Notes under the pieces: generated by a model
What the model was told of the DNA's origin: nothing
The model's input: only the letters and a program-made list of their open reading frames with translations
The model's database searches: none
Position numbers and translations under genes: made by a program
Assembly (NCBI RefSeq): GCF_000002515.2
Contig: NC_006042.1
Location: forward strand, 2,480,001 to 2,544,000
From: Kluyveromyces lactis
Lineage: Eukaryota > Ascomycota > Saccharomycetes > Saccharomycetales > Saccharomycetaceae
Direction of reading: 5' to 3'
DNA: 64,000 bases
In this document: piece after piece, positions 19,701 through 28,837 of the stretch
How the letters are laid out: each line of letters begins with the position of its first letter
Position numbering within the stretch: the stretch's first letter is position 1

Positions 19701-19894
19701 AAGTGCTCTAAGGTGTGAGGAACACCAGAATCTGTTGGACATTCTGTTCCAACGGCAAAGTAACCTTGTACTAAAGGTGACGACTTGTTATTTAAGTGAA
19801 CTAGTTGAAGCTTGGTACGAGTTGAGATGTACTTAGTGAAATGATACTGAGGTGCATACTCGACTTCAAACGATACCAGTTTCTTGAAAGTCAT
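16781..19894 (-). CDS. SDD3: M16 family metalloprotease Sdd3 (YOL098C-like)
   Basis: A 1037-residue insulinase-type (M16C) protease. The inverted zinc motif HTLEH is intact at residues 60-64 (His60, Glu63, His64). The following GSEKYPYKG and SNTNAWTATDQT segments are also typical of the family, and the downstream glutamate is expected in the FSEMAGIES region. The protein has the four-domain layout of presequence-protease relatives and ends in an acidic, Gly/Ser/Asn-rich tail. The length equals the S. cerevisiae protein YOL098C as I recall it. The ATG at 19894 is chosen because the 38 codons upstream in frame start only at a TTG. The role of YOL098C is not well defined; cytosolic proteolysis is the usual suggestion. 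Confidence 0.92.
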   Translation of the reverse strand: MTFKKLVSFEVEYAPQYHFTKYISTRTKLQLVHLNNKSSPLVQGYFAVGTECPTDSGVPHTLEHLIFMGSEKYPYKGLLDTAGNLCMSNTNAWTATDQTVYTLSTAGWKGFKKLLPVYLDHLFFPTLTEDACTTEVYHIDPDDLSDKGVVFSEMAGIESQSWFITTLEKQRLLFPEGSGYRSETGGLTPNLRVLTNDEIREFHKQMYTPDNCCVIITGNIPSEELIELMEIFDKQLPEFTANERKRPFIDTPASQIPQSLTEMKEKTIEFPEADESQGEVSFSWITQPYLKHIEDQAVNILLEYLTESPLAPFNMEMIEIENPYATDAEYWSDDFIRTISNISLKGVPTDRLQQAKEKTLDLLKTHHVSLDRIRLVTENMKWDYIFKFEKIGDTMVAHMAITDFLYGATDGGVLEESLKTLEDFNILLSWSQEKWQALLEESFVTNQPVVVIGKPSSKLNEKLENENDSRMKERAKLFDDAKRKALKESLSQAQHNNNVQIPDDVLGSFEIENPQDSVYFTETKSISCIPVPSNDSDFPLTDNIINLKPKAFPFFIHFEHFPSQFVEIHVALNVDFVKDCELLPYYHVVTELFSMPMIGENGETISFEDVVAQLKTETVETDISMGIGGNFSNLIDFKIQCKATNYSKAVNWLKRVLFDSVFDESRVSILLEKFYNSIVETKREGDQMMFSSMNRHLYNEGSLKKSADELYVEPIIESVLTDIEDGHYIQKILPKLESLRTQLTEQLHKAHILVFGDIDRLGDIYEPWSRYFAPKAKNIPTVTVTVPLTPLLTSSLSEVGKNPIKKAFIVSTPASESSYMLALTALPGDLHYLHPDFPAIYLAAVYLECVEGPFWKGIRGAGLAYGAYLTKMFESNMVGFNVYRASDAVACYEAGKQIVTDYAGGEKIFEPILIKAAISSIINTIASNESNYFNVAINKYLNTFCKKRGPDFNTEILKKLEKVTADDLKNAMTDVYIKIFDPARGSIFVACHPSKVESIHKYFESLSYDITVEEIFDDEDDSENGSGDNSGDYSGDN

Positions 19895-21048
19895 GATTCG
19901 TTTCACCGCCGTTAGTGAGATAGAAATTTCAGCTAATGGGGCCCGAAGTGATTCGCGTAGCTTAGGCGTGTGTTTCGTTCTTTTACAGTATGGTTTTGTT
20001 AAATGCAATAATTAAAAGATTCAATTAATCTTTAAATGTTAACTTTTGCAATGTGACAAGAGTCGGAGACAACTACTAGGAAGAAAAACAGATTACGTGC
20101 TACGCATGCGACAACAGATCAGGTATTCTACGATTCTACAACTATTGGTGCTATAAATACTACTACGAGAAATTATATTAATTGGAACACACTCTTCAGA
20201 TATCTATACCTTGTTTCTTCCTTTAAAAATCAGAAGTCTAACGTCTGAAAAAAGGATTTTAATCATCATAAGAAGCGCGTTACTAAGCTTTCAAATAAAT
20301 ATCCATAAAACACTCTTATTGAAGGCCATTTCTTCTGAAATGGGCCTTGTAATATGTATCTTGAAAACAAACAATTTCCTATGGAAAGGTACTGCATCAT
20401 CACGATATTTAAGCAATCCCTACAATACTCCACAGCTCTATATTTCTATAGCACAGCAGAAAATAACTAACGCATAAAACCTAGCCGTTGCATTGAACCC
20501 CCAAGACACTTGTTTCCCTAACACTTTAAACTCTGCAAATTGTGAGTAAAAAAGAATAGTGTATGTTCAAACAAACTTCATTTTTTTCATTATTTTTTTC
20601 ATTTTTTGATTACTCGAGACGGTGATGAGTTTGAAATTAATTGTCAAGTTGGTGAAAAAATTCTGGCCCTTAGAAACATCGTAGATACCAGTGCCATTGC
20701 GCTTGCTGTGATCAGTGGTGCATATCGAGAAAAGACATCCTAAGTCACAACGGCACATATGCAATTCTAGTAGCTGAGTAAATGTAGGATTTGCGTGCCT
20801 AAGACATGATGTCTTATATTTGCAAGGTCTTCGGATCGTATTTAAGGCTTTGCCTTGCTGTATATTTTCTGCTGTATGCGTGGAGAATAAGGTTTGTCTA
20901 GAATCAAGGGAAAATACATTCATTAGTGACGCTCTAGAAATAGGTATATATTGTACATATATAGATAAGCTATCAGTTTGCCTATAGTTTGGGAGGTTCC
21001 TGAGAAGAGAGTATTTTTACAACCGAAGGGAGAAAGACGGTAACAGAT
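19895..21048. other. Divergent SDD3 / AGP3 promoter region
   Basis: About 1.15 kb without a supported gene. AT-rich, with long T runs near 20580-20607. A GATAAG followed at once by CTATC (20964-20974) lies about 75-85 bp before AGP3 and could be a nitrogen-regulated GATA-factor site. Confidence 0.5.
20964..20974. promoter_or_regulatory. Possible paired GATA-factor site before AGP3
   Basis: GATAAGCTATC contains a GATAAG and an inverted GATAG. Yeast amino acid permease genes are commonly controlled by Gln3/Gat1-type GATA factors, which bind pairs of such sites. The site is close to the coding start and could fall within the mRNA leader. Confidence 0.3.
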
Positions 21049-22740
21049 ATGACTGGATCGTACGAATTAAACCACACTGGGGAGGTGGTATCAAATAGAG
21101 GTCTTAAGGATGCATATAATGAGGTCACTGAAATGGAGGTAGACCCTAAAAATAATGAGTACGCTGAGGAGCAAAGCCTGAATAGAGAAGATACGTTTGA
21201 TCCTGATAGTGGTGTGAAAAGACAGTTAAAGGATAGACACATCTCATTGTTGGCACTTGGTGGTATTATCGGTCCTGGTTGTTTAATTGGTGCGGGAAAT
21301 GCACTAGCAATCGGTGGTCCCTTGGCACTTTTGCTTGGATTTGGGATCATTGGAATTCTTGCGTTTATCATGATGGAATCCATTGGTGAGATGATCACTC
21401 TTTATCCATCTGGTGGCGGATTCACTACTTTGACCAGAAGGTTCCATAGTGATGCTCTATCGGCGGTATGCGGTTACGCATATGCAGTAGTATTTTTCGC
21501 TGTGTTGGCGAATGAGTATAACACATTATCCTCGATTATGCAGTTCTGGGGACCGCAGGTCCCTTTGTATGGATACATTTTGATATTCTGGGCGGCGTTC
21601 CAAGTCTTCCAATTGTTGGGGGTGGGTGCCTTCGGTGAAACCGAGTATTGGCTTGCTTGGTTTAAGATTTTAGGTTTATTGACGTATTATATTTTTTCCA
21701 TTGTCTATATATCGGGAGGTGTTAAGAATCGTCCAGCATTTGGCTTTCAGTATTGGAATGATCCAGGCGCTCTTTCTAATGGGTTTAAAGGTATTGCTAA
21801 TGTCTTTGTCTTTTGTTCAACGTTTTATTCAGGTACGGAGTCGGTAGCATTGGCAGCTACGGAATCAAAAAATCCTCGCAGAGCGGTACCGATTGCCATC
21901 AGGCAAACATTTTGGCGTATCTTAATAGTTTACCTCGGGATTTCCATATTCTATGGTGTCACCGTTCCATATAATGACGAAAACCTTAACTTTGCCACGA
22001 AAGTTTTGAAATCTCCAATTGCCATCGCCATCTCAAGAGCAGGTTGGCCAGCTGGTGTTCACTTGGTAAATGCATTTATTTTAATTACTTGCATTTCGGC
22101 AATTAATGGCTCTTTATACATTGGAAGTAGGACGTTAACTCACCTTGCCAATGAAGGTTTGGCACCAAAATTACTCGCTTGGACGGACCGTAGAGGTGTA
22201 CCGATTCCAGCAATAACTGTTTTCAACGCGTTGGGTTTAATTTCGTTGATGAATGTTAGCGTCACTGCCGTGGATGCTTATAACTATATTGTTAACTTGT
22301 CCGGTGTAGGCGTTTTCATCGTATGGGGTATCATTTCTCTCACCCATCTTCGTTTTAGAAAAGCGTGGAAATTACAGGGCCATACCAGAGATGAACTACC
22401 GTACAAGGCCAAACTTTTCCCAGTTTTTCCAATTGTCAGCATTATTGCCAACATATTCTTGGGACTGGTTCAAGGATGGTCTTACTTCAAACCATTCGAT
22501 GCCAAAAATTTTGTTGATGCGTACATATTGATACCTGCGGGTATCATCTTATACCTTGGTGTAAGTTACTGGAAAACTAAAGGCTTCCTTACAGCAGTCG
22601 ATCTATCAGAAGTTAATTTATTATTTGGCCAAAGGTTGCCAACAATCTCCCAGGATATGCCTTCTTCTACAGACAGCACCACCTCAGTTGTTATCACCAA
22701 AACGCCACGTAAGATCAACTGGAAGGATATTTTGACCTAA
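21049..22740 (+). CDS. AGP3: Amino acid permease, Agp3 type
   Basis: A 563-residue amino acid permease of the yeast (YAT/AAT) family with about twelve membrane spans between residues 68 and 510. The first span carries the family signature around HISLLALGGIIGPGCLIGAG. Long blocks, such as the ANEYNTLSSIMQFWGPQVPL region and INGSLYIGSRTLTHLANEGLAP, are almost identical to S. cerevisiae Agp3 (558 residues), a low-affinity general permease for serine, aspartate and glutamate under nitrogen limitation. The polar N-terminal tail holds Lys residues that could be ubiquitinated for endocytosis. AGP3 is subtelomeric in S. cerevisiae but lies among conserved housekeeping genes here. Confidence 0.93.
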   Translation: MTGSYELNHTGEVVSNRGLKDAYNEVTEMEVDPKNNEYAEEQSLNREDTFDPDSGVKRQLKDRHISLLALGGIIGPGCLIGAGNALAIGGPLALLLGFGIIGILAFIMMESIGEMITLYPSGGGFTTLTRRFHSDALSAVCGYAYAVVFFAVLANEYNTLSSIMQFWGPQVPLYGYILIFWAAFQVFQLLGVGAFGETEYWLAWFKILGLLTYYIFSIVYISGGVKNRPAFGFQYWNDPGALSNGFKGIANVFVFCSTFYSGTESVALAATESKNPRRAVPIAIRQTFWRILIVYLGISIFYGVTVPYNDENLNFATKVLKSPIAIAISRAGWPAGVHLVNAFILITCISAINGSLYIGSRTLTHLANEGLAPKLLAWTDRRGVPIPAITVFNALGLISLMNVSVTAVDAYNYIVNLSGVGVFIVWGIISLTHLRFRKAWKLQGHTRDELPYKAKLFPVFPIVSIIANIFLGLVQGWSYFKPFDAKNFVDAYILIPAGIILYLGVSYWKTKGFLTAVDLSEVNLLFGQRLPTISQDMPSSTDSTTSVVITKTPRKINWKDILT

Positions 22741-22892
22741 CTCTTATGATATGTTTCCAACAAAGAATAAAAATCATATAATTGGGACGAAACATGGATA
22801 TGTCCATGTAGGTAAGCAGTTATTAATTAACTTTTTCTATATCAACCATAAATCATAATGTCATTATATATTTATTTCGTTTCATGCTCGTA

Positions 22893-24674
22893 TCATTTGG
22901 CTTGTTCTTCAATTATTCCTCTATTGATAAGATCATTCTTTAATGCCGAATAATAATCATTCCTGTAAGCTGCGTCGTGAGACTGTTTATTCCGTATAGC
23001 TGTCTCTTTAAGCTTCTTTAGGTATTTGACTTTTTTCTTTGAACTTTTAGCAACTTCGTGTTTATCCAATTGGTCTCTAGAATTGGATTGATACGGTACC
23101 GACCCAAGCCTTCTGAATACATTCCTGTATTCAGAATATTCTAACCAACAGTTCCATTTGATACCTCGCTTATCCCAAATACATCTTTTGGCCAATGCAT
23201 CCAGTCTGGTAATTGAATCATGGGTCGGGATCGTTTTGATGTTGCTATTCATGATTGCACGGCATTTAGCGATCCAATAATTCATCACAACATGCCCTCC
23301 CGTATGCTCTTTAAGATTGATAAGGAGCATCTGATATACTCTGCTGAACTCCGAACTATATCCCTGCCTGACAAGACATTTGAAAAGAAGGTCATAACAA
23401 TGGAGAGTTGGTTCAACTTCAAACGTTGCTTTAAAGGTGTTCACTGTCATAATACACATGTCCATTCTGCCTTTTTCGGAGAACTGCCTTAGATACTCTT
23501 CAAGGAAAAAAGGATCTTTCACGCGAAAATTTAAGTGTCTTGCATACTCCATAAGCTTCCAGGAGGCCTGGAACTTGTCCCTTTTGATTAATGACCGGTG
23601 GCATATCTTGATGATTTTTGTATCAACAGGAATATCATTCTCTCGTAAAAAGTCTATTATGACATTGAAAGGAATGTCTTCCTCTTCTAGGATTCCGTAT
23701 AATAGATGGTATGTTAAAGGAACTCCTCTTTCAACCATTTTCTCTAAAAATATAGCTCTTGATATATTATCCTTCAAAAGAAAATAACAGGTGTTCCAAG
23801 TTATCACATCTGCAGATATATTCTCTTTTTTCATCCTTTCCAGATAAAATATTGCTTCGCGATATGGGAGTTGTTGTTTAATTAACCTGGAGTTCCTGAG
23901 AAGGTTCCTTAACATTAAATTATAAGTTTGGACGTTTGGTGCGATACCTTCGGATTTCATTTGTGCATAAAGCTCTCTGCAGGTGGCAAAATTGTTCTTG
24001 TTTCCGTAGTAGTATATTACATCGTTGAACACTGAAGCCGTTTTCAATGGCGCAATTCGTAAATTAGAAGGATGTAGCAAATTCTTAAGAAGTTTCGGTA
24101 TTATTCCGTCTTGTAAAGATGACCCTTTGTGATGGAATTTGGTGTGCGTCAAAAGTCCAATATAGTCTTCGAACTCTTGAATATCGCTTAGTACTTCTTC
24201 TGTTATTTTGGGAATTTCAGTGAAACATTCCCTTTCAAAGAAACGCTTTTTAGCGACAAGAGAAACATTATCCTCAGAGACTTGAAAAAGACTAGAAATA
24301 AGTTTAGCAACATCTTCACTGGATATGGAGAATATTCTTTCGTGTGCGTCTTGAGTTTTCAAAGTTCTTTTTAGTGTGTTGGAAAATTGAGCGGCTCGTT
24401 TATAGTCATATTTGCTAACTCGCAACGATGTTCGTGCAAGATACGGTAGCTGCAATGAATTCAAATATTCATTATGCACCACGGTTGAAGTGTTTTCCAA
24501 CTTAGAGGCAGGTTCATTTATTTTAGTTGTGCTTATTTTGGAAGGACGGTCTTTATCTCGCACTCTAACTGAGAAGGTAAACTGTTTTGGTGATATCTTG
24601 ATTCCAGGCTCCGAAACAGTCGATGTTAATGGAGACTTTCTAAGATATGATCCTAGTAATCGAAGCTTGTCCAT
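22893..24674 (-). CDS. AEP3: Mitochondrial PPR protein Aep3
   Basis: A 593-residue pentatricopeptide repeat protein. The N-terminus ([16 protein letters not shown]) is basic and lacks acidic residues over most of its length, as in a mitochondrial presequence. PPR-like helical pairs are clear at about residues 210-300 ([15 protein letters not shown], then [12 protein letters not shown]). The C-terminus is Lys-rich. Identity with Aep3 (YPL005W, 606 residues), which stabilises the ATP8/ATP6 mRNA and assists mitochondrial translation, rests on size and on the adjacent NCR1, TFC8 and CHL1 in the order YPL005-008. The ATG at 24674 is chosen because the 19 preceding in-frame codons begin at TTG. Confidence 0.88.
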
Positions 24675-25025
24675 TATCAGCTGAAGGTGCTGAATATTGC
24701 GTTCACTCCTGTATCTGTCTGCTTTTTTCAATGAATGCTAAATCTTGGATGAATGCTCACTGATTGAGATATCTATAAATCGAAGTTTTAATGTCGTTTT
24801 TAATTTCGTGAGAAAAATCTATTATCAGAATAACATAACTGTAAATAATAGTTTCCATTTCAGTAAGAATAACACATTCTACATATGTTGCATTTTAGTC
24901 TTGCTTTTGATATGGCAAGATACGGCAAGAATAAATACTGTGACCCATCTGTATGACTTTCGTTAGAAAAACCGTATTAAGTACATAGTATGTAACAATG
25001 ACTGAAGAATTACTATATAGTATAT
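24675..25025. other. NCR1 3' flank / AEP3 promoter
   Basis: About 350 bp of AT-rich spacer between two minus-strand genes. No other feature seen. Confidence 0.5.
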
Positions 25026-28000
25026 TTACTCTGCTATTGCAATATTGGATTTGCTTTCGATAAAACACTTTCCACCAATCATGGATAGTAAAACCGGTAA
25101 AAAGATGAGAGCGTGGAGCGATGCTACAAAGATTAACGATGCCCACATTCTGAAATAAAACACTTGAAAAATTTTTGATTGGGTTAGAGCTAAAACAGAG
25201 ATACCAATGATTTTTGTCATGGTAATACCCTTCAAAACAGAACCCCCAATAGTTGTCATTGCATAAATAACACGAGAGTTTCTGTCCTTTTTAACTCCTA
25301 CTGGAACGATAGTAAAAGCTCGAGTAATATGAATGCAGAATTCAACTGCTAAGCCTACACAAATTAAAAGATTAACCAACGACACCGCATTCAACCTGAT
25401 TCCGAAAAAGTACATCATAGCTAAAATGTCTACAATGATCATGGTGACTATTCCAGAAAGAATGAGAGAAGTCATCGCAGACCCAAGTAGTAACCAGGAA
25501 ACAAAGAATATCAACAAAATTGAAGCCGTTATCAACTTTGCTGTTAACGAGACGATTGTTGAATATTGTACAAAGAAGATGTAGAAAGGTGAGTAAGCAT
25601 ACACATCCAAATCATTTAGTTCATCAACAATTCTTTGAGCATCTTTGTATGCATTGATGTAATCCTCTTGTGATCTTAACGGACTATGTCCAGTTCTGAA
25701 GGTTGAAGTAATGATATTTGAATCATTATAGACAATTGCTGAGGAATATGGCGATTTGCCTCCCAAAGGACAAGGATCACTCGGAGCATTTATCCATATG
25801 TCGAAGTACTTCATGAACTCATCCCCTTCTGGGAATCCACTCATATCGTAATCCCATTCTCCATCCTTATAGCAGGTTTCACACCTACGAGGAGGAAAGT
25901 GAGGTGGACAGATTTCTTCACTTCCTTTCTTCAAACGGCAACATTGGTCAAGTTCTGGATTTAAGAACATCATATAGTCGTCGTACCAATTAGCTAAAGG
26001 TTCAACAATAGAAGATCTTAGCCTTTCTAGTTCTAAAACATTACCTAGGGAATAATCATCACATTCAGTAAATTTACCACATATCTTCTTTTGTGCAGAT
26101 TTAATTCTTAGATCGAGATTCTTCACAACAAAATATACAGGGGGTCCAACATTCAAGTATTCATAGACATCTTGGAAGTAATTGACCAAGTACGAATTTT
26201 GCGGAACTGCCATAGTTTGGTCCAATCCAAACTTGATAGAAGGCAGAAATACTAAAGATATGATAAACCAAGAGAAAAAAACTCCGAGAACCTTCCTTTT
26301 CTTATCGAGCAAAGATAAGAATGTCCTATTAAGTACCCCTTCTTCTTCATTATCGTCCGTAAGTTCTTCAACGTTGGCTGCATCATAATATTTTTCGTAG
26401 AAGTGTAGGATGCAAACGTAACTTGTCAACTGTAAAACGACGTTAAAGCAAAGAGCGACCGCAGCACAGATTGCAAAATTACGCACAGCTGGCATTTCTA
26501 CCATTGTAGCTAATAAAAAGCATCCACCTTGACATAGAAAAGAAAACAAGATCGACGGTGATATTTTGCCGATCGAAAGAACAATTTTTTCTTGGATTGT
26601 ACTGGAAGAATAGTGCGAGTTCACTCTGTCAAATTCATGAGTAATTAGAAAGATATTGTCGATACCAATCGCTAATATTAAGAATGGAATAACCTCTGCT
26701 AGAATCAAAGTAGATTTGATTCCAAAAATACTTAAAAGTCCCGAGGACGCAATCACCGAAGAAAAAACGATAAGAACTCCTGCGCAGCCTAACAGATACC
26801 GAGAACCGCCGGTTCGTCTTTTTAAAGCCCAAGAAGCATAGAAGAACATGATCAAATACGATGCAGAAACAACAATAATGTCACTACTACTATTCAACTC
26901 CTTTTCTAATGACATTTCGGTATTGAAGCTGATTCGTAGCCCATCAGGAATAGACAATGATAGAAGATACTGTTCTAACTTTTCTTCCCATAATTTTGCC
27001 GATTCTGTATGATTGGACAATAACAATGTAACGACAAAAGCGTTCGATTCGAATACATTCTCATCGCTGAAAAGAACATTCGTTTTCAAAGGTTGCTGGA
27101 ATGAAGGCAAACAATTCACGGGGGAATCTGTACATGATTCTAGTTGTTGCTTCCAAGAGGATTCATCAGGCAAGATACCTTGGAAGTATTGGGTGACAGA
27201 TTCGATAACGCAGGTTGAGTCTTCTGTCGGTCTGAAGCATAAATCTTGATAGCTGATATTTTCAGTGGACAAGAGGTTTTCCGTGATTAGGTTTTCAGTT
27301 TCAAACCACCATTTTAGGTTCTCATAGCTCAAAACAGGACCGGTATCATTGACGATGAAAACCTGTTCGGTCCTATAGAACGGACCGAAATTAGCATCAA
27401 AGTGTGTTTTTTCTTTGAATTTCGGGGAGCTTGGATTGACCCAAAGATTCACAGGATCCGTTTCCAAATCACCAAATACTATTAAGGCTATCAAAAGAAT
27501 TGTAATAAAAATAGCCGAGTAAGATAACACGGTAATAGGATTTTTGATGCAGGCGGCCACAGTGTTCGAAAGAACGTCCGAGATTTTATCATTCATAGCG
27601 TTTCTTTCGGTGGCATATTCTACGAATAGGCCATCATCAATATCTGAATTGGCAGCGTTACCATTATCCAGCAAAGGTTCACTACCCTCCACAATGTTAG
27701 TGGACTTAATCTTTCGACGTCTGAAAATGATAATATGCCAACCTCCAATCGCAAGGAAAGCTAACGCATACAAAACCAAAAGGGCAAAGGAAGTGCATGG
27801 TATACCAGCTACCATGCAACGCCCTTTTTTGATTGGAGCAAGAGTTGGACATGAGTTTGAGCAATCAGCACATGCACACTTGTACTTTGGATCGCTACAG
27901 GCGAAAACGTTTTCGTCAAACAATGAGTACTCATCTGAACTTGTCTCATATTCATAGTTTATTTGAAATGGAGAACCCCCTAACGCAGGCTTTTTGTCTC

Positions 28001-28559
28001 CTAAAAATTTCATAAATTCAGAATAATCTGACGCACCACCTCCTATCAAATCCATAGCATAACCATTCGTAGCTGAAAATTTTACGTTCTTACAAGAATC
28101 ATAAAATGATGATGCCCATGAAGAGTTCAAAAAGAAATTCAACTCAGAAACAATTTCTCTACCATCACTCGATTCATCTGTACTAATTATATCAATAAAC
28201 TGCCTTTGGTTAGGAGAACAAGTGAAGTGACAGAAAATTGTGTTGAAATTCTTCTTACAAGCTGGACAGGAAGCGATTATGCTTTCTGCTTTATTCAAGT
28301 TTTCTTTCAAAGCTTCCATTTGTTCTCTGGTACAACATAACCTTTCATTGTCTCGCCATTCCTCCCCACATATATCCACAAGAAACTGTACATCGCCTTG
28401 ATCAATTACTGGAGGTTCAAAGTCTGCATCCACGGGACATGGTAAAGACGCACCAAAGACGCCCTTCTTACCACAATTCCCATACATCGCGCACGATTCC
28501 TGTGCATAGCATGTATGTATTAACAGTGCGACTGCCACATAAATCCATTGGTACCACAT
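25026..28559 (-). CDS. NCR1: Vacuolar sterol transporter Ncr1 (Niemann-Pick C1 related)
   Basis: A 1177-residue NPC1 family protein. It begins with a cleavable signal peptide (MWYQWIYVAVALLIHTCYAQ). A Cys-rich sterol-binding N-terminal domain follows (CAMYGNCGKKG, CCTREQ, CPACKKNF), then a first transmembrane helix at about residue 260. Two lumenal domains and a sterol-sensing domain come next (about residues 570-740, including FLILAIGIDNIFLITHEF), and then a C-terminal membrane bundle with the LVNLLICVGLAVEFCIHI segment. It is expected in the vacuole membrane, where it integrates sterols handed over by Npc2. Size matches S. cerevisiae Ncr1 (1170). Its short promoter is shared with TFC8. Confidence 0.96.
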   Translation of the reverse strand: MWYQWIYVAVALLIHTCYAQESCAMYGNCGKKGVFGASLPCPVDADFEPPVIDQGDVQFLVDICGEEWRDNERLCCTREQMEALKENLNKAESIIASCPACKKNFNTIFCHFTCSPNQRQFIDIISTDESSDGREIVSELNFFLNSSWASSFYDSCKNVKFSATNGYAMDLIGGGASDYSEFMKFLGDKKPALGGSPFQINYEYETSSDEYSLFDENVFACSDPKYKCACADCSNSCPTLAPIKKGRCMVAGIPCTSFALLVLYALAFLAIGGWHIIIFRRRKIKSTNIVEGSEPLLDNGNAANSDIDDGLFVEYATERNAMNDKISDVLSNTVAACIKNPITVLSYSAIFITILLIALIVFGDLETDPVNLWVNPSSPKFKEKTHFDANFGPFYRTEQVFIVNDTGPVLSYENLKWWFETENLITENLLSTENISYQDLCFRPTEDSTCVIESVTQYFQGILPDESSWKQQLESCTDSPVNCLPSFQQPLKTNVLFSDENVFESNAFVVTLLLSNHTESAKLWEEKLEQYLLSLSIPDGLRISFNTEMSLEKELNSSSDIIVVSASYLIMFFYASWALKRRTGGSRYLLGCAGVLIVFSSVIASSGLLSIFGIKSTLILAEVIPFLILAIGIDNIFLITHEFDRVNSHYSSSTIQEKIVLSIGKISPSILFSFLCQGGCFLLATMVEMPAVRNFAICAAVALCFNVVLQLTSYVCILHFYEKYYDAANVEELTDDNEEEGVLNRTFLSLLDKKRKVLGVFFSWFIISLVFLPSIKFGLDQTMAVPQNSYLVNYFQDVYEYLNVGPPVYFVVKNLDLRIKSAQKKICGKFTECDDYSLGNVLELERLRSSIVEPLANWYDDYMMFLNPELDQCCRLKKGSEEICPPHFPPRRCETCYKDGEWDYDMSGFPEGDEFMKYFDIWINAPSDPCPLGGKSPYSSAIVYNDSNIITSTFRTGHSPLRSQEDYINAYKDAQRIVDELNDLDVYAYSPFYIFFVQYSTIVSLTAKLITASILLIFFVSWLLLGSAMTSLILSGIVTMIIVDILAMMYFFGIRLNAVSLVNLLICVGLAVEFCIHITRAFTIVPVGVKKDRNSRVIYAMTTIGGSVLKGITMTKIIGISVLALTQSKIFQVFYFRMWASLIFVASLHALIFLPVLLSMIGGKCFIESKSNIAIAE

Positions 28560-28837
28560 CAGCGTAGCAGAATCCAACTTGCTGTAGTGGGGTTCACGTC
28601 TCGTCTTTCCTTTATGGTTTTAAAGGTTTCTAAAGGGTTTTTAATCGACAAAGTTCAAATATAACTCTTGTTAAATATTAAAAATGTTTGAACCTATTTT
28701 TCACGCTTGCAACATAAACAAAAGTTCTAAAGGGAATACAAAAAAGAATAATAGCATTTTTGTCCAAACACGGCTGCAGTTAACTATTAATCTGCTGCAT
28801 GCCAATAACTGTTAGCATTAGAGCTTGAGATTTGATT

